Made by a program: the position numbers and the translations under genes
Origin: Welwitschia mirabilis
Lineage: Eukaryota; Gnetophyta; Gnetopsida; Welwitschiales
DNA length: 64,000 bases
Assembly: GCA_051453625.1 (NCBI GenBank)
Contig: JBOZIK010000001.1
Location: forward strand, 160,276,184 to 160,340,183
Direction of reading: 5' to 3'
The notes under the pieces: model-generated
Seen by the model: the letters and a program-made list of their open reading frames with translations, nothing else
Database searches by the model: none
What the model was told of the DNA's origin: nothing
Part shown: positions 35,845 through 46,469 of the stretch, one piece after another
Layout of the letters: every line of letters begins with the position of its first letter
Numbering within the stretch: the first letter of the stretch is position 1

Positions 35845-35980
35845 AAATGTGCACACAAGAGAGAAAATGATACATACAACTCTTAAAAGTTGAATATTTG
35901 GGACCACGTGAATCAAACTTGAGACCTATAAGATAATAACTAAAATACTTTGCCATTGCACCAACATGTTGGTTAGTGAT
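35845..35980 (-). mobile_element. tRNA-derived SINE-like fragment
   Basis: Read on the minus strand, TGGTGCAATGG (35963-35953) fits an RNA polymerase III A box. GTTTGATTC (35918-35910) fits a B box with one C-to-T change. The 34-bp spacing is right for a tRNA head, and GGTGCAATGGCAAAG with GGTC...GATTC is typical of plant SINE heads. A tail of about 60 bp follows up to the giant element's target site. The 5' end and poly(A)/T tail are not clear. Confidence 0.45.
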
Positions 35981-35999
35981 AATAAGGTGTAAAAAAAAT

Positions 36000-36900
36000 T
36001 AGAAAAAGAATATTATATGGGTAGAGATTACATACCACACTAGGTAGGTGATGTCATTACCAACACAGTGAGGGCATAGTAGGTAGGCAATATTGTTATC
36101 ATTAGCTTAAGTTGATTGTAGCACTATTTGGTATTTTACATGAATTAGTAATGACTGCCAGTGAAGATAAGTAGGCTTTGATGTTGTAATTTATGAATGT
36201 TACTATACTAGGGCATGTAGAATGGGTTATAGTAATGCAAAGTAGTAGCCAATGTGCATAGTAGGTGTGACATAGAGGGAGTTGATAAAGAGTAGGGCCA
36301 CAGGGATTAGCATAATCAGTAGATCAGGTAGGCACTACTAAGGTAGAAGAGTACCATGGTAGACTATAGGTATATAGCAATACAGAGGAGGAAGAGCATA
36401 AGAGATAAGCCAGGGTGGATTAGTAGTGATAAGACATCACAGACCTTAGTAGGTTGTTGCTAATGCACCCTCAAAAATTTCCAAAGGAATGCTTAGGAAA
36501 GCTAAACCTAGATAATTCTTTTTGAGGAATAGGATGAGGCCAAGATTCTAGATAGTATGACCTTGTATTTCTATGATTTTTTGCCTTTAGACTAGTCATA
36601 TCATCATGATGTACATCAAATTCCTCTTTAAAATTCCTTTGGAAATAGATGAAAATCTTGAAATTACATTTTGGTGAATCTCATCATTAAAAAGCCTATG
36701 TAGGCCGTACAAGATGCAAAAAGGATCTAGCTACACATAATAAGTATAGTCTACTAAGAGTAGGAGTGACAAATTGTAATGGTAGTTTAGTGAGATGGCT
36801 AGGCTGACAAAAAGCTCTGTAGTCATAGGCATGGAAATTAATAGTTAAGGCAGATCAAGACTTGCAAAACTTACAAAACTAAGACCCATTAACTATGTAA
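36000..36900 (-). pseudogene. Possible copia gag/protease remnant
   Basis: Direct evidence is weak. The minus strand has an uncommon Tyr/Pro/Ser/Leu-rich reading (for example ALPPLYCYIPIVYHGTLLP at about 36390-36335, YVTPTMHIGYYFALL at about 36255-36215). Gag tails of some copia elements look like this. A clear tRNA-iMet primer binding site for a minus-strand element lies just to the right (37332-37343), which supports gag being here. No zinc knuckle or protease site is recognisable. Confidence 0.25.
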
Positions 36901-36929
36901 GAGAAATAGATAGGGAAAAAAACTATTGA

Positions 36930-37270
36930 AAGAAAATGTTTTCCTTTAAGAAAAATATTTTATCCAAAACAAAGATTTCTTTAAAAGTAAAACTCCTTTT
37001 TTATTTTAGAAAAGATTTTATAAAGATTTTACCTTTAAAAAATTCTTTTTATTTAAAAAAAACCAAAGACCTTTTAAAGAAACTACCTCTCTTAAAAATA
37101 CTTCTCTCTAAAAATAAGTTTTTCTTAAAAAAATATTTTTTCCTTTTTAAAAGAAAAACATACCATAAAAAAGTATTTTTAAAGAAATAAAATTTTCTTT
37201 TATAAAAATTTAAAAAATTGATAGGAAAAAAAGATATAAGAGAGAGAAAAAGTCCAAAAAAGAATCCCAA
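36930..37270 (+). repeat. Low-complexity A/T-rich tract with repeated AAGAAAA/TTTTCTTT words
   Basis: Alternating runs such as TTTAAAAAAAACC and TTCTTAAAAAAAT give open frames on both strands at once (36936-37190 plus, 37049-37270 minus). Their products are nearly only Lys, Phe and Leu. These frames are composition artefacts. The tract lies inside a presumed copia leader. Confidence 0.6.
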
Positions 37271-37331
37271 GAAGCCACAAAAAAGATCTTAGAAAAATCT
37301 TCAAAGGAAGCTCTAGAAGATCTCCTCTAAA

Positions 37332-37343
37332 GCTCTAATACCA
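37332..37343 (-). other. Primer binding site, tRNA-iMet type (minus-strand copia)
   Basis: On the minus strand it reads TGGTATTAGAGC, differing from the canonical TGGTATCAGAGC only by one C-to-T. It marks the boundary between a 5' LTR to the right and internal sequence to the left. Confidence 0.65.
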
Positions 37344-37530
37344 CTTATTTAAAAACAAAGGAGCTAGAGAAAAAGTGATATTTTTTCAAATTGAAAATTT
37401 TATTTTATAAAATATTTCTCCATCTTATTTCATTAAAGATCTTACTTATAAAGGTAATCGCATCATTAGGATTTTCACATATCCCTAGGGATGAGACCAT
37501 GATGTGCATACATATCTTAGCATAAAATAA
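37344..37530 (-). repeat. Repeat D, copy 2: end of a minus-strand copia 5' LTR
   Basis: It lies next to the primer binding site and matches 15995-16160. On the minus strand CCTTTATAAGTAAG is a possible TATA box. The upstream limit of the LTR is unknown because other repeats take over. Confidence 0.45.
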
Positions 37531-37639
37531 GATATTATAGAGTGCTATGTGAAAAACCAATTTATAAAACTAGTTAATGCCTTATGATTTATTTCTCATG
37601 AAAGTGAAGTGAAGTAAAATGAGTGGATAAGGGAGATGA

Positions 37640-38500
37640 TAATGTGTTAATGAATAAAACCATAAATTAATGACTGAGTGAGTGAACTAACTTAAGTTAA
37701 TGGCCTTTATTATGTTTTTATATTTTTTAGTGGACCTCAAAATTAATTAAAGCATAGTTTAAATTGAGTAACTTATATGAATTTAAGAAATCACTACAAA
37801 TCCTAAGTATGATAGTTAAAAGATAATAAAACACTACAGGTCTTTAATTCCCACATTTTTCATTTATTTATTTTTATTTCTACTAGTGTATATGTCCTTA
37901 GTTTAAGCCTTTGAATCACATTGAACATCTAGTGTTATGAACTTCTTTGGTAATATAGTTAAGCATGTTGTTTTATGTACAAAATAGTGTTGCATTACTG
38001 GTAAACAAAATAGTGTTGCATTACTGGTGAGCATTTATAACCTAATGTAGTTGATTATGTTATAACTAGATCATTAAAGTTACATTGCTAGTAAGTGTCC
38101 AGAGCCCTGATATAGTTAACTAAACCCAATTTAGTGTTAATCATATGTGCATTTTAAGAAGATATATATTATTTTCTTTTATTCATCTTTTGATGTTTAT
38201 TTTTTATGTACATTCAAAGGAGTCATTGACTCATTAGCCTAATTAAGACAAATCGTATCCCTATTAATAGTTTTAGGCTTAAGAAGCATAATATAAAGGT
38301 AGATTTCATCTTTTTCAATCACGATTTATCAAAATCAAAGACCTTAAGTGAATGCACCTTAAAATAATTATAGTCAAAATAAGTGTAACATTTCCTTAAA
38401 AATCCATAAGTGTACTCAATTTTAAATACTACCTAGGTGATAATGAGATTGCTTATTATTGATTTTTATTTAAGGCCATTAACCTAGGCCTATAAGTCTT
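37640..38500 (-). repeat. Dispersed repeat E, copy 1 (probable gypsy 3' LTR)
   Basis: It matches 58130-58900: TTTAGTGTTATGA, TTGCATTACTGGTGAGCATTTATA, CCTGATATAGTTAAC and GACCTTAAGTGAATGCACCTT have close counterparts. It lies immediately downstream (minus-strand sense) of the Athila-like integrase, so it is probably that element's 3' LTR. A 24-bp piece, ACAAAATAGTGTTGCATTACTGGT, is tandemly duplicated at about 37979-38027. Confidence 0.5.
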
Positions 38501-38639
38501 ATAAATTCAAAATTGCTAGAATAGTATATGGTAATATTTAAGTTGATGTTCATTGAACTTAAATTATTAATAATTTTTAGGGTTTTTAATGAGATTCTTC
38601 ATTAAGCAAAATCCTTTTTGTTAAAAATGAATCCTTTTA

Positions 38640-39840
38640 CTTAGTGACTAGTTTACCTAGAAAAAGCTGTAATCATGAGTTATAGAGTAAAACTAGTTAT
38701 CCTTCCTTAAATGTTTCCCTAAGGATGTGTTAACCATGAAAATTTTTTATTCTTTCTTTATTACTTCTTATGTTTTTATAGGTATCATTCCTGATTTTTT
38801 TCAATTCATTAAGTGATATGGCCCTATTTCTCCTTCCAACTTATAGATATAAGTTCAAGCTCTTAATCCCCTAGTATGCCTTTTTTTTGAGTTCTATGGA
38901 TAAATAATAATCTTTCTCATAAGATAATCTAAATGATAACATTTCTAAGGGAATCTTGTAAGTAGTGTTATAGGCTCATAAAGCATTACAAATCTTAATA
39001 AACTAGTCTTTTCTTATTGAATTTATTACTTTTGTAAATTTTTTGTAATATCCCTATTGGTAACCTCAACTTGACTACTAGTTTGGAGGTGTAAGATGTT
39101 GCTATTTTATGAGTGATCCCATATTTAGAAAGAAGGTTGTTAAACATTACATTACAAAAGTGTGTTTCTCCATTATTAATCAAAACCTATAAATAGCCAA
39201 ATCATATTAAGATATTTAACATAAAGAATTTACATCATTTAAGAATCATTTGATTGATACACATAGGGATCAACTAATTTAGTTATGTAATCAACATAGA
39301 CAAGGATGTAATAATGCCTATTTGAGGATGGATAAATGCCTTGAAAAATAATTCCTCAAGCATTGAAGGGTTTAACACTAAGAATGGGGTTTAAGGACAT
39401 CATTTGTCTTTGCAAAAGACTTCCTAATTTTTAATAATAATTACAAGATTTCGTAGTAAAGATAGAAGTCTTTGAAAATAGATGGCCAATAGAAACTGGA
39501 TCAGAGGACTTTTATAGTACTTATATTAGCTGAATAATAAAACCCACAAGCCTTAGAATAACAATGTTTAAGAATATTACATATTTTAATTTAGAGTAAA
39601 TATTTATAGATGATGTTGCCTAGACAACACTTGAAAAGATATGGTCTATTCCAAAAGAATTATTTGATGAATTCCAGTAAGAAGAAATGGCTTTGAAGAC
39701 TAAGTAATTTGCAATATTTGTAAATCAAAGTACTTTCTTAACTAAAAAGAGATGTTCATTACAGAAAGTACCATTAATGGATAACAATGTTTGTAGATTT
39801 TATTGAGTTATTCATGACAGGTGATCTACAACTATCTTAT
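38640..39840 (-). pseudogene. Athila-like integrase relic
   Basis: The open stretch 39183-38995 reads MINNGETHFCNVMFNNLLSK, then YGITHKIATSY. This is the integrase core around its second catalytic Asp, here Asn, in an S-D-N-G-x-H-F context. Further on, LNELKKIRNDTYKNIRS (about 38820-38770) preceded by KSLNLYL is the conserved C-terminal helix region of Athila integrases. The zinc-binding N-terminal part is not readable. It follows RNase H in the same orientation. Confidence 0.7.
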
Positions 39841-39849
39841 CAAAGCCCT

Positions 39850-40880
39850 TTTTGTCTTAATCTCTAGGTCAAACATCTATAGAATGAAGATCCACCTGAT
39901 TAGTCCTGGTTTTGAATCATTTTTGTCAAAAAAATATCTAAGGATTAAATGATCTATGTAAATAATTACCTTAGATCCTAAAAGGTATTGCCTAAATTTC
40001 TCTAAGGCAAAGACTATAGCTAGTAGCTTTTTTTCCATAACTATATAGTTTAACTAATTCTCATTCAAAGTTTTATGGGCATAACAAATCATGATTGTCT
40101 TTTTGTCTATCATTTGTCCTAAAATAGTCCTAACCATGTAATCAATAACATCACACATAAGCTTAAAAGATAATTTCTAGTTGGTTGATTAAATGATTGG
40201 AGTGGAAGTTAGTTTTTCTTTGAGTTGTTTAAAGGCTTATTGACATTCAAGACCCTAGTTGAAAGTGGTATCTTTGCTTAAAAGATCACATAATGGCTTA
40301 GAGATTTTACTAAAATCCTTGATAAATCTTTTATAATATTCTGCATGTCTTAAGAAAGATATGATATCTTTTTATTTTTAAGGAGTTAGTTGGTATGTGA
40401 TTAGAAAAACCTTAGCAAGATCTACGTGGATTCCTTTCTTAGAAATGACATGTCCTAAAACTATGCCTTAATTAACCATAACATGACATTTCTCCTAGTT
40501 GAGCACAATCCAATTTTCAAGACATCACTTAAGAACACATTCTAGGATGTCCAAACAGTGGTTAAAATAGGTTGCATTGATCCAAAGTTATCTATATATA
40601 TTGCAATACCTAAATCTAACAAGGCAAAGAAGATTCTAATCATGCAACATCGGAAAGTAAGAATTCCATTACATAGACCAAAGTGAATTCATTTATAGGA
40701 AAACATTCCATAGTAGCAAGTGAAGTTGATCTTATATACATCCTTTAGGGAAATTTCAATTTTATTATAGCCTAAGTAACCATCCAAGGAATAGTTGAAT
40801 GGATGCCCTACAAGTTACTTTAGGATTTAGTTAAAGAAAGGAAGAGGAAAGTGATCCTTTCTCAAGATGGCATTTAGTTT
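39850..40880 (-). pseudogene. Athila-like RT (copy B) and RNase H relic
   Basis: Directly left of the gap the minus strand starts ILRKDHFPLPFFN. It continues through the RT fingers and palm, with a degraded catalytic box (IAIYIDNF, where YxDD is expected), to a thumb with IIKDLSRILVKSLSHYV. RNase H follows: CDVIDYMVRTILGQMIDKK, then LNYIVMEKKLLAIVFALEKF and RQYLLGSKVIIYIDH. This copy is continuous with integrase. Stops are at Gln and Trp positions. Confidence 0.75.
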
Positions 40881-40980
40881 NNNNNNNNNNNNNNNNNNNN
40901 NNNNNNNNNNNNNNNNNNNNNNNNNNNNNNNNNNNNNNNNNNNNNNNNNNNNNNNNNNNNNNNNNNNNNNNNNNNNNNNN
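40881..40980. other. 100-N scaffold gap inside the Athila-like RT
   Basis: Exactly 100 N. Both sides carry the same RT region in the same orientation, so the gap separates two related but different copies or a misjoined pair. A 88-residue frame drawn across it is meaningless. Confidence 0.99.
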
Positions 40981-41800
40981 TTAAATGATGGAAGTAAAAG
41001 TAAGAATTTTATTAAGTTATTTGAAAGCCTATTAATACTTAGGAATCTAATCGAAGGAGGTGTAGTTTATTTGCTTAAGAAACCATACAATGGTTTAGAT
41101 ATTTTACTAAAATTCTTAATAAATCTCTTATGATATTCTACTTATCTTAAGAAAGATTTAATATTCTTTTATTTTTGAGGAGTTGGCAAATATGTAATTA
41201 TAGAAACTTTTATAGGATCTACTTGGATTTCTTCTTTAGAGGTGATGTGTCCTAATACTATACCTTGATTAATCATAAAGTGTTAATTTTTTCTAATTAA
41301 GAACAAGGCATTTTTCTATACATCATCCAAGGACGCATTTTAGATTATGTAGACAATAATTAAAATAGTCTCTATAGACTAAAAGATCATTCATAAAGAT
41401 TTTAATACCTAAATCTAATAAATTGGAGAAAATTCCAATCATATAATGTTGGAAGGTGGCACATACATTTCATAACTCAAAAGGCAATCTTTTGTTGGAA
41501 CAAGTTCCATAAGAGTAGGTGAATATAGTTTTGTCTTAATCCTCAGTGATAATTTTTATTTGATTATTATATCCTAACTACACATCTAAAAAATAGTAAA
41601 ATGGATGCTTTTCAACTTATTCTAAGATTTAACCAGAGAAGGGAAGAGGAAAATAATCCTTTTTACTATAAGTTTGGTAGGAATAAGTTCTTGTATTTAT
41701 TTGGAATTAAGTTAATTTTAGCTTTTCTTACTATAGCTTGTATTGAACTTATCCATTTACTATCTAGGATGAGATTAGATAATTCTATTATCTAAGAGCT
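40981..41800 (-). pseudogene. Athila-like RT relic (copy A)
   Basis: On the minus strand KKDYFPLPFSG (about 41655), HPFYYFLDV, KTIFTYSYGTCSNKRLPFEL and WNVCATFQHYMIGIFSNLL lead to the catalytic box. It reads FMND, with one D changed to N, in IKIFMNDLLVYRDYF. After about 41300 only DNA-level similarity to copy B remains. It follows the protease at 42.2-42.6 kb in normal order but is cut by the gap before RNase H. It is clearly diverged from copy B at 40180-40880. Confidence 0.75.
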
Positions 41801-42179
41801 TTATTACCTTATTTTTAACTACCTCCTTTAACATTGGGTTTATCTATTTTTGGGCTTCTATGGATGGCTTGACATTTTCTTACAAGTAAATATGATGCAT
41901 GTAAATACTGGGGTCAATACCTTACTGTCTAAAAGAATCCATTTTATTACTTAATTATGCTTCCTTAAAAGGTTTTAACTCTGTTCCTTGGGATGAGGTC
42001 AACTAAGAATTAGTTACTATAGGTAATGTAAACTTTTTCCTTAAGAAAGTGTATTTAAGATCATTTAGCAAAGGCTTCAGTTCATAGTTAGTTTCATCTT
42101 AAGTAATAGGCATGATTTTTAAGTTCTAAGTAATTATTTTTAGGAGAATGAAAGGTGGATTCTTGGTCTTAAAAAATTC

Positions 42180-42660
42180 CTTCTATCTTATGCACATGTT
42201 CTACTCATTTATCATTTGATAATAATTTCATGGTATTAAAAATGTTTAATTCTATTATCACATTATCAAAAAATATTTTCATAAACTCATTCCTGTAATA
42301 AATTAAGACATTTAAAATGGCTAGGAGAGGTATTTCTAAAGTGTTAGTCACTGATTGGTTTGATATCTCTTCCATATCTAAAACTAAAAAGTCCACTAGG
42401 AAGTAGTAATCATTAACCATACTAATAACATCCTCTATAACTTCTCATGGTATTTTTATGGAATTATTGGCTAGCTAGAGTTGGAGTTTAGTATTCTTAA
42501 GTTCTTTCAAGCCTGATTCTTTATAGGTTATATAGGTAAGAAAGTTTAGACTAGCCCTCAAGTCTAATAAGACTTGATTAAGTAACTTATTCCTTATAAT
42601 AATTATGATTATAGGGCATCTAGGGTCTTTATACTTAGATGAAAATTGATTTTAAAGGAT
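42180..42660 (-). pseudogene. Athila-like protease relic
   Basis: The minus strand reads NKLLNQVLLDLRASLNFL: the catalytic Asp is kept, and the Gly two residues on is Arg. It continues with a ...KIP.EVIEDVISMVNDYYF segment. The open run 42420-42205 contains DYYFLVDFLVLDMEE and NTLEIPLLAILNVLIYYRN, corresponding to the flap and the ILGRP region. The layout is that of Athila-type gypsy elements. Gag lies upstream and RT downstream. Confidence 0.75.
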
Positions 42661-42669
42661 TTCACTCAT

Positions 42670-43690
42670 TTATTATGCTAGAAAGGCTTTGATCTTAATA
42701 TTCATAAGTCTTTTCATATTGCATATGTCTTTAAGGAATTTTGTATAGGAAGGAATATGTTTAATGGCTTCTAAGATAGAGATGTTTATCTTAACTTTTT
42801 AGGGAAAAGGTAGAGGTTCTTTGTATATGAGTAAGAATTTTTCATTTTTCCAACCTTTTTCTTATTCTTTAGAGGGTTTGGTTTTATCTTGATTTTATTT
42901 TATAAAGGTAAATTTTCTAATCTTTTTTTACTTCTAATTTAAATGGACTTCGTTTCTTTTGTGTGTTTTAATACTTTAGTAAATCTAACTTCCTGTGGAT
43001 TTAATTAAGTACTCATGTAGACTTTACCTATTTCCCTTTAGTTTAGATGGAAAGGATTTGAATTTACATTTACAAGAGTTTCTAAAGAACTAGAATGATA
43101 AATTGCATGTTCTTGTTCAAGGTTCTTTAGTAAGGAGAAATATTATTTTAGTAATTGTTCATGGTCATGATTAAGTTGAACTTGGGCTTTCATGAATTTT
43201 CTTATCAAATTATCAAAGGGATTACATGGAGGTAATTTTGGATAATTGAAAGAAAATGGATAGAGGTGGTTTCTTAGTTAATTGATTTAATTATCTTACT
43301 TTCAAAAGGCCTTAGGGTGATTCCTCTATTTAGGGTTATATGTGTTAGAGTATAGGTCATTCTTTAGATTTTACTACTAGGATTTTAGTAGTAGTGCCTA
43401 CCACATTTAGTTGCTTTTGAAATAAGGAGATAGATGGACATTCATCTATTTTTATGGATATTAATGTCACCAATAAGACATTCTGGTTTAGTGACCAAGG
43501 GTAAAGGTGATGATGAGGTGGTTAAAAACTCTACTTTTCATATTTATTCATTTATCCTATTATTGGCTTTAAAGCTTTAAATGTTCTTAAAAACACTTAT
43601 TGGCCTAATAGGATTATGAGATCTAGGTTTTTCTATAGACTCTTCCTAGTTTTTAGAACTCTTAATCATGCTCTTGATATATTTCTAAAC
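42670..43690 (-). pseudogene. Gag-to-protease linker of the Athila-like element
   Basis: No domain is firmly readable. Coding-like pieces occur in all three minus frames and a Lys-rich part lies near 42960-42850. It occupies the place of the gag C-terminus. Confidence 0.35.
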
Positions 43691-43699
43691 TTCATCTAA

Positions 43700-44328
43700 A
43701 GACATTCTAAGAAAATTTCCTAAGAAAATTCCCCTACTCATCATCTTAACTATTGACTACTATTTGGAGTTAACCTATTATGGAAGAAGCTTATTTTTCT
43801 TCTTATCTTAAAACCATGTTGGAGGAATTTTTGTAATAAATCTTTGAATCATTCTAAGATCTAATAGAATATTTTAAGATTATTTTTTTAAAAGTTTAGT
43901 ATCCCCTTTCTCAAGGTATTCATTTTATGATTAGAAAAACATTTTAAGAGGAATTCCTTATTTAGATTAGCCCAAGTGCTGAGAGAAAGGGGCTTAAGTG
44001 TGTAAAGTAAATATTTCACCTTTTCTTTTAAATAAAATAGAAATAAGGTAAGCCTAAGAAAATCATGAATGTTTTAATATTAGGGAATGGTTAATAAGAC
44101 ACACTCAAATTCATTAAGATGGATGTATGGATCCTCAGATTCTAAGTTATAAAAGTAAAGTAAAAGGTGGATAGTGGAATATTTGAACTCTAACCTTTAG
44201 TTTATGGATGACCATACTATGCAAAAAGGTGATACTAGGCATCGTAATTGAAGGTAGTTACAAATAATTTGAATAGTTTAGTTAATTTTGACTACAATAG
44301 CTTCTCATTTAGATGCTTCTTGGGTAAG
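43700..44328 (-). pseudogene. Athila-like gag relic, cut by the non-autonomous element
   Basis: The retrotransposon gag domain is readable on the minus strand: IHLNEFECVLLTIP (about 44130-44090), LRLTLFLFYLKEKVKYLLYTL, STWANLNKEFLLKCFSNHKM and FKDLLQKFLQHGFK. The reading ends rightward at 44328, where an LTR of another element begins, so the N-terminal part is displaced or lost. It is the first gene of the element whose pol lies at 38.6-42.7 kb. Confidence 0.7.
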
Positions 44329-45979
44329 TGAGGATCCTTGAACTTGGAAAGAGGAGTAAATGAGTTTTACCAAATTAAAGTTAAACCAATAATAGAATGA
44401 AAAAGCATGATGAAAAACCTTACTAAGATAATGTGATTTCCAAACTTGGGCATGTCCATACAAAAAGTGTAGCTATTACTCACATCTCTAAATATTCTTA
44501 ATCTCTAAGAACATAATGGTTTTCTAGTGCATCATCAATATTACAATAAGTGAGAGTCTCCTCCTAAAGTAGAACTCTCTTTACTATAGGAAAATAGTGG
44601 TTTTCATAGGTATACCACAAACTTTACAACCATAAGAATCTTCTCACAAGGCAACATCCTCTTTCTTACAGGGAAATAATGGTTGTAATAGGTGTAATAC
44701 AAACTTTGTAATAGTAAGAATCTCCTTGCAAGTTAGAACTCTCTTTCTTATAGGGAAATAGTGATTTTCATAGACATACCACAAACCTTCTAATAATGAA
44801 AGTTTTCTCGCATGGTAGCACTCTCTTTTCCATAGAGAAATAGTGGTTTTTATAGGCATACTACAAAGCCTTATGACAAAGCAAGTTCTCACAAGCACCA
44901 TGTGAAATGAACATCCATACAAGGATTTTCTTATAATGAATTTGAATTAATAATGAACTTACAATATTATTCAAAAATAAGGTAGTCCAACAATATAAAG
45001 AACTATAAATATAATATAATAAAAAACTTGAAATATGTATATTTGGAGAATAATTAAGTTTCTTCTTTTTGTTATTGTCACAAGTGCAAATAAATGATGC
45101 AATGATGTAGGATATAAGAACAAATGATATAGCACTAATATCTTCTTTGCAAAGATGTCTTAATCCTCAATCAGATGTTTTAATTACTCATGCATTCTTT
45201 AATATTTGAAGATTTTAATTGTTATGTTTCCTTGAAGAATTAATAGTTTAAAAATATTTGTTAAAGAATTGAGAAGTAATTAAATATTCCTCATTGTCAA
45301 GCCTTTATATCATTAAAGGAAAACTAACCATTTGATCCCAAATAGTAGCTATTTAAAATTTATAACTATTATGCACTGAATAGATAGCATCTAGACATTG
45401 GGTGAGAATATTTATTTTTTATTGATGTGAACTTTGATCTAAGACATCTTCAATTTTGTAGATGTCTACTAATAGTTAGACATCTTTATCTTATAAACAT
45501 CTTTAATGAACTTATCTAGATTTTGATAAAACTTGCTCTATATAATCCTCAGGCCTTCATGATCATGAATTTATGATGTAAAAGTTGATAGCTCATCTTA
45601 AACATAAAATATTAGACAAAATTCAAATTAGTCCTATTACCTATTTTAGTTCAGTATAGACATTTTCAATCATGTAGATGTTTTCATCTATGTTAAGTTC
45701 AATTTTTAGCATAGTTATCTTTAATGAGATAGTTGTCTTTAGCCTACAACTTAAAATTTATTATATCAAGATATCTTCAACTTATAGATGTCTTCAATAT
45801 TTTAAACATCTTCATACAATTGATTTTACATTTCAATAACTGATCCTTTTCATGAGATATCATCTTTGAAGATCTATCATCACATTATGCTTATCATGAT
45901 CTGATGTTCATTGTAATGTCCTATCTATATAATGACGTAAAATATTTGATAAGTGGAATTATTAAAACTATATTTACCA
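44329..45979 (-). repeat. 3' LTR of the minus-strand non-autonomous element
   Basis: On the minus strand it starts TGGTAAATATAG and ends GGATCCTCA. It matches 49141-50818 throughout and 4070-5581 in the opposite orientation. It contains a hairpin at 45460-45485 (AGATGTCT/AGACATCT arms) and four tandem units at about 44560-44900. Confidence 0.8.
44560..44900 (-). repeat. Tandem array inside the 3' LTR, about four units of roughly 80-90 bp
   Basis: Plus-strand units share TATAGGGAAATAGTGGTTTTCATAGG, a following ACCACAAAC.TT block and AGAACTCTCTTTC. The minus-strand open frame 44922-44644 is just this repeat read through. The same array is at 49370-49690. Confidence 0.75.
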
Positions 45980-46460
45980 ATGATCTTTTTAGTTTTAATG
46001 ATGTCCAGAACTTGGCAAACTTTGTTAGTACAATGTCATTCAATTAATATGAAGTTAGATACTTATATTTTAGAGAAATACATATAATTAATATTTTCAA
46101 TAGTATTTGTAAAACATGATATTAACCACTTGAATAAAAAATAAAGAAAAATAGATATACCACTTGAGTAATCAAATGAAGGCAGAAAAAAATTGATAGA
46201 AAATGATATTAGCAATTTAAATAAACATATAGGATATGCTATCAATAATGTGCTAGAAATATATTAGAGCATAAAATTTAAATTAATGCCAACAAAAAAG
46301 TGTGCTAATAAATAAAAATGATAGAAATAATAGATTACTTTCAATGTATACAAAAATAATAAGAGTGATCATCAAAAATAATGATGACAATTAGGTATCC
46401 ATCCAATGTCTTAAAAATAAGAACTCCAAGCCTAATAAGATGTCCTTTAGGTAAAATATG
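45980..46460 (-). other. 3' untranslated part of the minus-strand non-autonomous element
   Basis: The polypurine tract position next to the LTR reads ACTAAAAAGATCAT on the minus strand, a degraded form of the tract at 4052-4066. Fragments such as TTATTAGCACAC match 3830-3850 of the plus copy. Nothing coding is seen. Confidence 0.5.
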
Positions 46461-46469
46461 ATGTGCCCA

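Noticed and set aside
36936-37270. Overlapping open frames on both strands (84 and 73 codons)
   Set aside because: Products consist almost only of Lys, Phe and Leu from alternating A and T runs; a composition artefact.
40867-41133. 88-residue plus-strand frame
   Set aside because: It runs through 100 N and lies opposite the Athila-like RT.
44644-44922. 92-codon minus-strand frame with several Cys and Trp
   Set aside because: It is the LTR tandem array read through; the periodic SLWKRE/PIRKR pattern follows the DNA units.
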